Shown one piece after another: positions 44,590 to 55,119 of a DNA stretch of 64,000 nt. Under the pieces are notes generated by a model. That model was not told the DNA's origin and ran no database searches. It saw only the letters and a program-made list of their open reading frames with translations. The stretch is from Triglochin maritima. Its lineage: Eukaryota > Streptophyta > Magnoliopsida > Alismatales > Juncaginaceae. The stretch's first letter is position 1; the number at the start of each line of letters is the position of its first letter. The position numbers and the translations under genes are program-made. The DNA is taken from assembly GCA_963682175.1 (NCBI GenBank), contig OY821791.1, positions 17,512,542 through 17,576,541 on the forward strand, written 5' to 3'.

Positions 44590-46068
44590 TATGATGTTAT
44601 TTTGATACTTTTATCAAATAAAACAATAAGCACTTGCTCTTGAGATTAATATGTAACTTGAGCACTTGAATCATGATGTATTCCATTGCATGACCATTCA
44701 GAAACTCATATAAGTCTCACACTAAATTTCATATCAAACCGATTTCATTAGGAGATTGACAAAACTTAGAAATTCCACTTAAAACATGAATTATGCTTCA
44801 ATCGGTCAACTGGTAGACCATCTGGTTCTACCAGACTTAACATACGCCAATTCCTTTTCCATTTGGTCGACCAACAACACTTCTGGTTCGACCGATTATT
44901 GTAGCTCTTCTCTCTGTCCCAATCGGATGACCGACTCTTAATCCTCATTGAACCGTTTCTATATGTAACCGAGAATTCCTAGTTCGATTGTTTCATCATT
45001 TTTGCACCAATTATATTGTGACACGTGTCCCTTAACTAGTCGACCGAAACTTCTCTTTGGTTCGACTGTTTCACTTTGTATTTCATTCGAATGCGACCGT
45101 TATACTTGTCGTATTATACAAGGGTCGTATACTCATTTTTCTACCAACCATACTCGTATATTTGGCCATTGGTCGAACAATGCTAAGACAACGGTCGACC
45201 GAATCAACTCAATTAGAAATCCCAAACTTCCTGTTATTTTCGGTTGAACTGAATATGTGGTTGGTTCGACTGTTACATCAATTTTTAATATTATTCTGGC
45301 CAATTCTACCTTAACGGTCGACCGACCTTTTTTATGGTTCGACCGTTCACTTAAGTTATTGCCTGGGTGGATCGACCGGTATACACTTTCTTTCGATCGA
45401 TCTCTTATTTTCATGAAACTGGTCGACCAATAGCCCGAGACGGTCGACTGTTTTTGTCCGAATTTGAGTTCTAAACTCCCTGGTTTTATGCATTTCACTC
45501 AAATCATTACCACTTCAATCCCAATGGTTGGATTTGGTTTGGAACTTATAAATAGAGCGTAGAACAACCTTACAAGGTTAACTAATCCTTTCTCTAAGCG
45601 CACATACTCTTACTACTCTTAATTTGCTCTAAACATCCATTGTGCTCACATCTTTCTACTTGAATCAATTCATTGCTCTCATCATTCATTCAAGTGCTCA
45701 AGATTAGGTTGCTCAAGTTTTCCTACAAAGTGTTGTACTAGCTTCCGGAGTGAAGTTGTTCTTGGATTGTGAGAAGGTGGTCCAAGCTAGGTGAGGTTGT
45801 TCGCAAAGCTTGAAGTGTAAAAGCTTCATCTCGGCCCAAAACGGAGATCCGATTAGTGGAGGATGTGAAGTTACTCGAGGATGAGCAATTCGTAAGATAG
45901 GATTAGGATCCGGTGGTTGGATCCAAACCTCTATACATCCAGTGTTGTAATTTGTTTATCTCTCCTTTTCTTTTATTTTTCTAGCTTTAAAATTGCTTAA
46001 CCTTTTTAATAGAATATAATTAGTCAATTCACCCTTTAGACTAATATTAGGGTCTATTAGATCCTATA
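44590..46068 (+). repeat. 5' LTR (C-type) of copia mosaic
   Basis: Plus-strand LTR resembling an inverted family C: palindrome-like sites at 44800-45440, TATA box at 45547-45554, a C-like 3' half (CCAAACCTCTATACATCC), and the end GGTCTATTAGATCCTATA just before the PBS. The left edge (about 44590) is poorly defined, since the usual TGTTGGCTTTTTGG start is not recognisable. Confidence 0.65.
45547..45554 (+). promoter_or_regulatory. TATA box of copia 5' LTR
   Basis: TATAAATA in GGAACTTATAAATAGAGC, downstream of the palindrome array. Confidence 0.65.
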
Positions 46069-46070
46069 TT

Positions 46071-46084
46071 TGGTATTAGAACCT
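46071..46084 (+). other. Primer binding site of copia mosaic
   Basis: TGGTATTAGAACCT is the initiator tRNA-Met PBS (usually TGGTATCAGAGCCT) with two transitions, two bases after the LTR end. Confidence 0.85.
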
Positions 46085-46112
46085 CGTAGATTGCATCTAA
46101 ACAAACTAACAT

Positions 46113-47043
46113 ATGTTGCAATTACCCACTGGTAGACCTCATTTACTTGATGAAACAAACTATACATATTGGAATAAACACATGATTACCTTCATTCAAT
46201 CATATTATGTTAAGTTATGGGTGTTTCTTCAAATTCCTTACAATCAAAATAAACAACTTGAATTCTTGAACGATGATGAACTGGTCATGGTTCAAATGAA
46301 TGCTAAACTCATGACCATTCTAATGGGTGTGGTTTAACCGAAGAAGAATATGGTAGAATCAATGCATGTGATTCAACATTTGAGGCATGACATATGTTAG
46401 ATAGTCACTTTGAAGGTCGATCTTCCATTAAGGAGACTATGATAGATTTCTTTATGCAAAAATATGAAATGTTTGCTATGAAGCCTAATGAAACAATATG
46501 CAAGATGCACACTCGCTTTACCCATATTACTAACTCTTTGAAGAACATTGGTAAGGTTTTGGTTGAATGTGACAGGGTGCAAAAGTTCCTTAGGTCGTTA
46601 ACTTTGGAGTGGGAGAAAGAGACTACAGCGACTGAAGAAGCCAAAGACCTCTCAAAGTTAAAGATGGAGGATCTCATAGGAAGTCACATGGCCTATGAGA
46701 TTCAAATGGAAGAAAGAAGAGAGAAGGAGAAGGAGCAGGAAGGGTTAAGAAGGAAAGAAAAAACAGTTGCTCTTAAAGTAACCTCAGATAGAAGTTATCA
46801 AAGACGAGGACACCGATGAAGATGTCACATTTCTAACCCGCAACTTCAAGAAGTTACTCTCTAAGGGAAAATTCACAAGAGGAAAAGGAGAATCGTCTTG
46901 GACGTTCACGTGCTATGAAAGAAACAAAACCGGCCATATGAAGAAGGATTGCCCATTGCTTAGGGTGAGAGACCGTGAACAAAGAGAACAAAAGAGATAT
47001 CCTCCTAGAAGAGAAAGGGATGAGAGACCAATGAGAGATAGAG
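46113..47043 (+). pseudogene. Copia gag pseudogene
   Basis: This starts MLQLPTGRPHLLDETNYTYW, the usual opening of UBN2-type gag. A stop at 46335 and a frame change near 46390 follow. The UBN2 core is at 46394-46800: FFMQKYEMFAMKPNETICKM, QKFLRSLTLEWEKETTATEE, LSKLKMEDLIGSHMAYE. The zinc knuckle near 46911-46955 reads CYERNKTGHMKKDC, where the second Cys of CX2C is Arg, so metal binding would fail. It is cut at 47043 by a family D LTR and the protease is not present. It is similar to, but clearly distinct from, the minus-strand gag at 15218-16477. Confidence 0.85.
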
Positions 47044-47048
47044 AAGAT

Positions 47049-49065
47049 AGTGTAGGATTTCATAGTTAATTGTGCATATATATTTTCGAATTTTTTATGC
47101 ATAATAAGGATCAATTACAATTTTCTACGATTTATTTCATGCATGCATCGGTTTGTTTCAATGACTAGTTTCAAAACAAACATGGGACTCCAAAATTCAT
47201 ACCTAGAAGTTCTCTAAAACTTCTTGATGATCCGGAGACGTTGAGGATGCTTGTTGCTGCGCCGGATGCCTCCGAGTATTCACCAAACTCTAAACAAGAT
47301 TGGAGAGAGAAAAGCTAGCCTCTCAATCTCCAATAGGGTTTAGAATCCAATTACTAACCCCTCTTTAGTTTCTTTGAGAAGAAGATCTCTGAAAACTAAA
47401 ACTAATCTTAAGAATTAAGGAAATTTCGTGGATAATTATGGAGAGAGAAGTTTGCACAAGAAGATAATGAATTAATTAATAAGGTAATGAGATAAACCTG
47501 TATTTATAAGTTCTCTCCAAATTACTTATTCATGTGCAACCTCTTGCCCATGATTTTATGCAAACTTCCATCTAACCATCCATTATTTGCTAACAAATAA
47601 TCTTAGCCACGAATTTAATCAATTATGGACCAATTCCATGCATGATCTAATTAATTCTTAAATTAATTCTGCAGAAACCGTCTGGACCGGTCGACCGTTT
47701 CGGAGGTTCGGTCGACCGTTTAGACCAGGTTTCGATCGACCGTTAATAACTCGGTCGACCGTTCGTAACAGAAATTGTTTCATCGCGATGTTCGGTCGAC
47801 CGACCGATTATATTCGGTCGACCGAAAATGAACAGACGAAATCTCTGTTATCGGTGCAACATTCGGTCGACCGTTTACTGTTCACCGGTCGACCGTTGTT
47901 GCACAGTACTGCAGACTTATCAAATTTCTGTTTAACCCCTACAAAATTTGACATTTCGGGATTAGTATTAAATTCACAACTTATGTAACATATTATCCTA
48001 TGTAATGATAAATCATCACACCCCATAATATTTACATCACATATGAATTTAATTTATATTCTAATTATGTTATTAATCACAACATAGTTTTGATTTTGCT
48101 TGTTCACCACATGTGTCATATTTTCTACATGAAACCCGACACACCTTATGAACTCAAAATCCCCATTTCTTGTTTCCCAGTTTTGTGGTGTGACCTATGG
48201 GAGGATCTAAACTAAGTTGGCAGTGATATTAAGAGCTTAATATCATAAGCTATAAGCGGTATCTAGCTACACATTATAGCTCCCAATTAGTTAGATGTCT
48301 TAATTCCACTCGAACCAAAACCCGATCCATTTAGTGATGGAGTGCACCACTTGTGTCCGTCCCTTGCCTCATGATATTAAGAATACACACAAAGTAGTAT
48401 TGTGTCATCTTTGTATTAGTATTCATTTCTTGATATCTTTAAGCTAGTTATAAATATGTGACTTAACTCAAATCACATTATGCACATTATAACTTTGCTT
48501 TATCAAGGGGCCCACTAATATCATCACTCAATTAAGAGGGCAACGATAATCTTTTGACTAACTATCTTCTCCAACAAAAGTCATACTTAACCAACCAATG
48601 TCTTTACACTACACTTATCGATAGCTCAAGACACTAGCCTAATCAAGTATTTCTTAAGTGATCAGATATAAGTCTCATATCAAAGGACCAAGGACACAGT
48701 AAAATATTAATGACACAGAAACACATTTCTATAATATTTTACTTATTAGGTCTATTCAATATACAAAAGTAATATCTTCCTCTTTTGTGTACCCGTGTTG
48801 TCACTCACTTGTAGAGCTACAATGATCTATGACCAACACGACAATCTTAACTCGGTAATCAATGTCCCATGTTAATTACCATGATTGCGAATATCTTTTG
48901 TTTTTTGTAAACCAATATCTTTTAGAGCTCTACGGTTAAGGACCAAGAGGCTCTTCCTTAACACTTCTAAAAGACGAATAACATAAACAAGGAACAAAAT
49001 GATTTCTCATTCAATTCATAATAATTGACATTTAAAAGTAAAACTTTTAGAACACACTCCTTTGA
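47049..49065 (-). mobile_element. Family D LTR, third copy, without matching TSD
   Basis: About 2017 bp aligning with 10663-12816 and 34926-37061. As printed it starts TGTAGGATTTC and ends CTCCTTTGA, where CCTTTCA is expected. Flanks are GATAG on the left and GAATC or ATCAT on the right, so no duplication. The left flank is copia gag while the right flank is already the region between integrase and RT. A large copia segment is therefore missing at this junction. Palindrome array 47688-47895 is the best preserved of the D copies. Confidence 0.85.
47688..47895. promoter_or_regulatory. Well-preserved palindrome array, family D
   Basis: Perfect CGGTCGACCG occurs at 47688, 47709, 47752, 47793, 47815, 47864 and 47886, with one variant at 47733. 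It gives four pairs with start-to-start spacing 21, 19, 22 and 22 bp. Between pairs the gaps are wider and irregular. Confidence 0.7.
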
Positions 49066-50257
49066 ATCATGATGTCAATGATGACATTCAAGATCATGAA
49101 GGTCCAACCGAGGTTCCTTTGATTAGTGGGAGTATGAGAGAGCAACCCTTGCAAGCAATTGTGAGTTAAACTCAATCATTCTCCCCTAGTGTACGTTCCA
49201 GAATTGAACATGAACGATTCCGCAAGAAATTGTGGAAGAAGTTCAAGAAGTACACGAGAAACCAATATAACTTAGAAGGTCGACGAGGGAGAGAAAGAGG
49301 CCCGATATGTATTTGGGACTTCACGAACTCATGGTACTCGATATCGATGATCTGTCGACCTTTCAAGAAGCAATGGAAAGGAAACACTCTAGACTATGGT
49401 TTATAGCCATGGAATCCGAATTACAATCCATGTATGACAATCAAGTATGGGTCTTGGTTGACCTTTCTCAAGGAAAGAAACCCGTTCAAAACAAATGGGT
49501 TTTTAAGAGGAAGATTGACATGGATGAGAACTTGACAATCTACAAGGAGAGGTTTGTAGCGAAGGGTTTCACTCAGATTCAAGGAATTTATTATGATGAA
49601 ACTTTTTCACCGGTTACCATGTTCAAGTCTATTCGGATTATGCTCGCTATTCCCCCATTTCATGATTATGAAATATGGCAAATGAATGTCAAAACAATGT
49701 GTCTTTCACGGGAACTTGGAGGAGGATCTAAAGAATAGTGAGAAAATATGAAAGCTTAAATGAACCATTTATGGATTGAAGCAAGCATCCAGGAATTGGA
49801 ACAAATGCTTTGACGAAGAAGTCAAAAAGATTGGATATGTCCGAAGCAAGGAAGAACCTTGTATTTACAAGAAGGTCAGTGGGAGCTACATAGTGTTTCT
49901 GATCTTATATGTCGATGACATACTCCTCATGGGAAATTATATCCCTTTGTTAGAGCAGACGAGAAGTTCTTTGAAATCTGCATTTTCGATGAAAGATATG
50001 GGTGAGGTTCAATACATCTTGGGAATCAAGATATATAGAGATAGACCCCATAGACTCATTAGCCTAAGTCAGCGTGCATACATTGAAAAGGTCTTGGAGA
50101 TGTTCAGTATGAACAATTCCAAAAAGGGCAATATGCCAATAAGTATGAGTGTGCAACTCAAGAAGTCTCAACGTGTGATATCACGTAAGGACTTGGAGTA
50201 CATGAAAGACATTCCTTATGCTTTAGTAGTATGATCGATCATGTACGTGATGACTTG
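49066..50257 (+). pseudogene. Copia reverse transcriptase (RVT_2), broken
   Basis: RT copies the element's RNA into DNA. 49307-49738 gives FQEAMERKHSRLWFIAMESE, WVFKRKIDMDENLTIYKERF, VAKGFTQIQGIYYDETFSPV and IWQMNVKTM, with Asn for the first catalytic Asp (usually WQMDVKTAFL). A frame change follows. 49776-50234 gives GLKQASRNWNKCFDE, the active-site LYVDDILLMG (49905-49934), KDMGEVQYILGIKI and SQRAYIEKVLEMF. A stop follows IPYALVV. SIMYVMT then runs into a solo LTR at 50258. RNase H is on the other side. Integrase is absent. Confidence 0.9.
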
Positions 50258-51784
50258 TGATTGACATCATATCATGCATATATTTGTGTCTTATATCCTT
50301 TATTTTTAGCCAAAGAAATCATACGTAACAAGTTTTATGTTTAAGTTTCAGGAATAAACAAGTTTCAGAAGAAGAGACTAAAAAAAGACTTAAAAGCAAG
50401 GAAAATGACTGAATTGCAGGACTTATGGACTGAGATGCAAGAGAGAAGGACCCAGATTTAAACCGAAGGGACCAATGAGCAAATCAAGAAGCTCCACACC
50501 ATCATGAGGAGTATTTTGGTAATTAGATCTGGGCCCAAACATCAACAACCAAATCGGGTTCACCAACTCAAGAAATCAAGCCAAAAACAAGCCATTCAAA
50601 TCCATACTCGATTCAACCAATCCAGACCTCCAATTGGCGGTCTAAATGACTCCAAATGGTTCATGGTTTAGTTGGGTGTTCGACTATGTTGTTTTATGTC
50701 CATTTATAGTATGCATTTAGTCCCATACCACGGGATTGTCCCCGGTTACCTTTATCTATGACTGTAAATACAATTCCTCCTCCTCCTTTGTATTTACCCA
50801 TTGCTTGGTGGCATTCTCTCTACTTAGAGTAAGCCTTGGATCAGAACTCAAGTGAAGAAGAATGTTACTTGTAATGTGAGTCATGTAAATAAAAATATTT
50901 TTTAGTTTGTTTTAAATGTTGTCTTCTCTTTTAATTCTTGTATGCTTAGTTTAATTTCATTTTGTCTTCTTTTCTTAATGAGAGATGATGTACATATATG
51001 TTGTGAAGTTTGGATGTTTGATGAATTTTTGATTGTGTAGACTTGCATGTTTATATGTTAATCGGGGGTGTTTTAATCATCTACTTGTTGGGGGATTTTT
51101 GATGAGTTTTGTCATAAGATTCAGACACTTCCCAGGCTTAGTTTTCTCATGTTTATTGATTGAAATTTCCTGTTGAATATGCTACATGTTAGTTATGTGT
51201 TTGTATTTGTGTTTGCTTGCTTGATTGATTAAAGAAACTTTGCTTTGATGGGGTTTGCCATAAGATTTAGACACCTCCCATCCTTAGCTTTGTTCTTCAC
51301 ATGAGTTCATGGTTTTTGATGAGTCTTTCATATCTTTAGACACTTCTCATGCTGAGTCTAGTCTTATGCTAATTAAGTAGTAATTGTCGATACGTTGTGT
51401 GAATGGATTGATAGGTTTTGCCAAATCTTTAGACACTTCCTACGCATGAACACACACATGACCCACACACATACATACTTACATGCATCATTCATCACTT
51501 ATTTCACTTCATATGTGCACACACTCCACCCTTTAGGGGTTTCCATTCCTGAATTCCAACTTGTTGTCTTAGTTAGTTTAGTTTCATTGTTGCTTGCTTT
51601 CGTCATCTTTGTTTGTTGCTGACTAGTGTGGCGTAGGATAGTTCAGTCTAGATTAGTGTAATCAACTTCTTCTCCCTCTTGCATTCAAAAGAGCCAGAGT
51701 CGACACACCTCCTTGTGGATCAACCCGTACTTGCCACCGCTTCATCGCGACCGTGTACTTGCGGTATTTTAACTGATTCAATCA
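50258..51784 (+). mobile_element. Family A/B-type solo LTR inside copia pol
   Basis: This 1527-bp LTR (TGATTGACATC...TTCAATCA) is flanked by ACTTG (50253-50257 and 51785-51789). Removing it rejoins ...MYVMT with CTRPDV of the copia protein. The first 600 bp resemble family A. From about 51000 it is closer to family B, so it is intermediate. The TATA position reads TGTAAATA, and only one decayed palindrome remains (50629). Confidence 0.95.
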
Positions 51785-52492
51785 ACTTGCACAAGACCCG
51801 ATGTCTTATATTCTTTAAGCGTGACGAGTCGTCACCAATCCAACGCATGTCCTGATCATTAGACTGCGGTCAAGAATATTTTGAGGTACCTTAACCGGAC
51901 CATAGATAAGTTTCTTATTTTTATGGAGGACAAAGGGAACTAGTGGCCGATGGTACTCAGATGTGAGTTTCATGAGTGATCCATACGATAGGAGGTCTCA
52001 ATCAGGATATGTCTTAATTTTGAATGGTGGAGTCGTGAGTTTGCGTAGTTGGAAGCATACCACTACGACCGACTGAACCACTACTTCAGAAGTGATGGTT
52101 GTCGCTGCAGCGAGCAAGGAAAGAGTGTGGATCAAGAGCATGGAGTAGTCCCTTCGAGCAAAGGACCGATAGAGCTATTTTGCGACAATAGTGCTTCTAT
52201 CTCGCAAATCAAGGATCCTAAATCACATCACAAGGATAAGTACATGGATCACAGTACTTTGTCACTCATGATTTCATCGACGAAGACAAAGTTTTATTAT
52301 TATGGGTGGACACAAACATCAACACAGCTGATCCATTCACCAAACCTTTATCCCAAGCCAAAGGCAAATTGCATTTCGAGTCCATGGGTTTGAAGAACCA
52401 TGTAGAGTGGCTTGATGAGTGATATGAAAGGGTTACCCTAGTTATTGTAGTTTTATACATTGAGAATGTATGTGAAAGAAAAGTTTGATCAC
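51785..52492 (+). pseudogene. Copia RNase H, C-terminal part of pol
   Basis: This continues the protein after the solo LTR: CTRPDV, NILRYLNRT, then YDRRSQSGYVL...GGVVSLRSWKH(TTT), matching the R(R)STSGYVF-LGGGAISWKSKKQ signature of copia RNase H. After that come AASKERVW, ELFCDNSASI at about 52170-52200, and DI...VADPFTK-like remains near 52320. Stops and frame changes are frequent. RNase H removes template RNA during reverse transcription. Confidence 0.85.
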
Positions 52493-52503
52493 AAGTGGGA
52501 GAT
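52493..52503 (+). other. Polypurine tract of copia mosaic
   Basis: AAGTGGGAGAT precedes TGAAAGCAATGTGTTC, which is the start of a D-type LTR (the other D copies read TGAA(A/G)GGAATGTGTTC in their own direction). Confidence 0.8.
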
Positions 52504-52556
52504 TGAAAGCAATGTGTTCTAAACGTTTTACTTTTGTATGTCTTGGAAAATAAAGT
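52504..52556 (+). repeat. Start of D-type 3' LTR of copia mosaic
   Basis: Only about 50 bp (TGAAAGC...TTTTACTTTTGTATGTC) remain before an antisense family B LTR. Matching D sequence resumes at 53867. Confidence 0.7.
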
Positions 52557-53866
52557 GGAAAATATAAAAAGGGAGAAGAAGTTGATTAAACTAAACTAAG
52601 CTACACAAAACTAGCAAGTAACAAACAAGGAAGATAAAAGCAAGAGGAATTGAAACTAAACTAAGTAACTATCAAAGCAAGATCAAATTCAGGAAGAAAA
52701 AGCCCCAAGGGGTGGAGTGTGTGTAGACATGTAATAAGGTGGTGAATGATGCATTCAATAAGGCACAAGTGTAGGTTGTGTTTTCATGCATAGGAAGTAC
52801 CTAATGGTTGTGGCAAAACCAACCATTCCAATCACTAACCTAGTTGATTAACATGAGCATAAACAAGTTAGTTTTTAAGAACATAAACAAGCATGGGAAG
52901 TGCCAAATCATTATGGCAAAATCCATCAAGTTAAGTATTTTCTTTTAAACAAAGAAGCATACATTCACAATCATTACATATTGCATAAGATAACATTGAT
53001 TCCCCTTCTTCATTACATGTATAAACATCATCTCTACCCCAAAGGGGGATGAAACTACTCACTACACATTAAACTAAGAATTGTATTAAGGAAAAAAGAC
53101 ATTCTACTAATTATACTAAGATTAAGAGAACAAAAGTAAGCTAACCATGCAATCATTAAAAAAGACAACATTAGAACAAACTAAGAAAAAATATTTTATT
53201 GATAACTCACATTACAAGCAACATTCTTCTCCACATAAGTTTTGCTATAAGGCTTTTCTCTAAGTTGAGAGAATGACCACCAAGCAATGCTTAGATTACA
53301 AAGGAGGAAGAATAGTTCTATTTATAAACATGAAAAAGGCAACTGGGGACAATCCACTGGTGTGAGACTAATGAAATTTCTATAAATGGATAAAAACAAT
53401 ATAATACACAACCACATGAAGTCAAGTCGGATCCTGACCCAACTAGACCGCCTATTGCCTGTCTAGGGCCTGAAATTGGCGGTCATGTTTGGTCGGATTC
53501 AACCCATATTTGGTTGGCATCTTCATTGCTTCAATTATCCGTGTGGGGTGCATCCAGATTGGTTGTTTGAGTCTGGGCCCGAATTTAATTGCCAAAACAC
53601 TCCTCATGATGGTGTGGAGTTTCTCGGTTTGCTCTTTGGACCCTTCGGGATTACGTCTATGTCCTTCCCTCTTGCAGATGGGTCCTTGTGTATAATCGAG
53701 AGGTCCATTTTGCTTCACTTAAGTCATTTCTTCTTATGTTTCAGTCCATTTTCTCTTCTTTATTACCTAATACCTGAAATATAACAACAAACACTCGAGA
53801 AGCACAATAATGAGGTAAAATTAAGGATATCTAGCATAAATACGGTGCATGATATGCTACTAATCA
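52557..53866 (-). mobile_element. Family B LTR, antisense
   Basis: About 1310 bp. Its own 5' end is at 53866 (TGATTAGTAGCATATCATGC in its direction, also seen at 60755). The opposite end lacks the last roughly 110 bp (TTGCCACCGC...GTGCACTTGCGG). It matches 877-1115 and 8540-9237, and inverted 51000-51700. A palindrome pair is nearly lost (53449-53490). It sits inside a D-type LTR, dividing 52504-52556 from 53867-54125. Confidence 0.8.
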
Positions 53867-54125
53867 ATTGGCTAGCTCCGATCTCTCTAATCTTGTTTAG
53901 AGTTTGGTGAACACTTGGAGGAATTCCAAGGCCATCCGACGTGCAACTCATCTTCCTATTGGAAAAAGGGATTCGATAATCCCCGAGGTATGATCCTATC
54001 TTTGTATTTCAATATTAAATATGTTGTTATATATTGAAATACAATTAGGAATTATGTACATAACATTGTTGAAAAATATGAAAATCAATCCTAAATGCTT
54101 GTAATTTTATTAAAAATATACACAA
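53867..54125 (+). repeat. D-type LTR 3' portion, plus strand
   Basis: GGCTAGCTCCG, AATCTTGTTTAGAGTTTGGTG and TTATGTACATAACATTGTTG follow the D LTR in its forward direction. It is probably the rest of the copia 3' LTR. It forms one arm of an inverted repeat with the next feature. Confidence 0.7.
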
Positions 54126-54518
54126 GTATAGGGCACAAAATCTCACAGTTGGGTTGCACGTCGAATCACCTCAGAATTCCTCCAAGAGTTCACCAAACTC
54201 AAAACAAGATTAGAGGGATCGAAGTTAGTCAGTCAATCTCTAATACGAGGTTAAAATCTAACTAATTACCGCTTCAATGATCCAAAGAATTTAATCTCTT
54301 AAACACTCAATTAATAAAAGAATTTTCGGATGGAATGATTGAGAAAATATGGGGGAGAAGAATTTTTGCATTCATGCAAACAAGGAATGGATGATGGATC
54401 TATTTATAGGGTTTCTTCTAACCCGCATCATGTGCAAACCACTTACACACCCTTGTTAATCTCTCCACTAAACCACATTATGTGCAAACCACTTTGCACA
54501 AGATCTCTTGTTTATCTC
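54126..54518 (-). repeat. D-type LTR fragment, minus strand
   Basis: TTGCACGTCGAATCACC, CCAAACTCAAAACAAGATTAG and the following block read as the same D LTR region in reverse. 54154-54228 pairs with 53872-53947 around a loop of about 206 bp. A duplicated TTATGTGCAAACCACTT phrase occurs at 54427 and 54479. Confidence 0.7.
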
Positions 54519-54650
54519 TTCATGGGGAAGGAGGAGGATGTGATGGGTTGGTTGAGTAGGGTGATGGTGGGGGTGTTGGTTTGGATTTTGTGTTGGTTGA
54601 GAAGAGTTTCCTCCATTTCTTGCAACAAACTCATCTTGGGTGTTGAGCTT
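54519..54650 (+). repeat. Family F LTR fragment
   Basis: CATGGGGAAGGAGGAGGATG...GAAGAGTTTC at 54521-54640 matches 55195-55312 of the family F LTR. It lies 50 bp before the end of a gypsy pol, so nearly the whole interior of that element has been deleted. Confidence 0.75.
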
Positions 54651-54689
54651 TGAGGTTGGTGACCATGGGTTTCTGAAGATCTCCCCAGC

Positions 54690-55086
54690 TTAGGTAGTGA
54701 TGAGGTTTGGGAAGAAGGCGAAGCTCAGTCCGAGGTATGTCGGGCCGTTCGAGATCCTAGACCGAGTTGGAGAGGTTGCCTACCGGATTGCGTTGCCACC
54801 GCAGTTTTTGGGTCTTCACAACGTCTTGCACATATTGATGCTGAGGAAGTACGTTGCAGATCCAGCTCACGTGATTGAGATTGCAGTGCCAGAGATCCAG
54901 CAGGACTTGTCGCTTGAGGAGAGACTGGTCGAGATCGTTGATCACATGGATCACCAGATTCAAAGGAGGACCATTCCGATGGTGAAGGTCTGGTGGCAGC
55001 ATCATAGTGAGCGCGAGGCCATGTGGGAGATCGAGGAGGAAGTTCAGAAGCAATACCCGGAGTTTTTTGGTGAGTTGCCTGTTTGA
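54690..55086 (+). pseudogene. Ty3/gypsy integrase C-terminus (Tekay/Del type)
   Basis: This is the tail of a gypsy polyprotein. RFGKKAKLSPRYVGPFEILD, RVGEVAYRIALPP and LGLHNVLHILMLRKYVADP form the GPF/Y module behind the integrase core. VKVWWQHHSEREAMWEIEEE is the chromodomain-like end of plant chromoviruses (usually VKV.W.HH...EATWE.E), ending YPEFFGELPV and TGA. The module directs integration site choice. Reading is open for all 130 residues, but protease, RT, RNase H and the integrase catalytic core are gone. Confidence 0.9.
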
Positions 55087-55104
55087 TTTTGGGACGAAAT
55101 CCTT

Positions 55105-55119
55105 TTAAGGTGGGTGGAT
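55105..55119 (+). other. Polypurine tract of gypsy family F
   Basis: TTAAGGTGGGTGGAT lies just before the LTR start TGTTATGTCC. It corresponds to the AAGGGGGG-type tract of chromoviruses. Confidence 0.7.

Noticed and set aside
50258..51784. Pairing the LTRs at 50258 and 1116 or 20309 as ends of one large element
   Set aside because: Each has its own matching 5-bp duplication, so each is a separate insertion.
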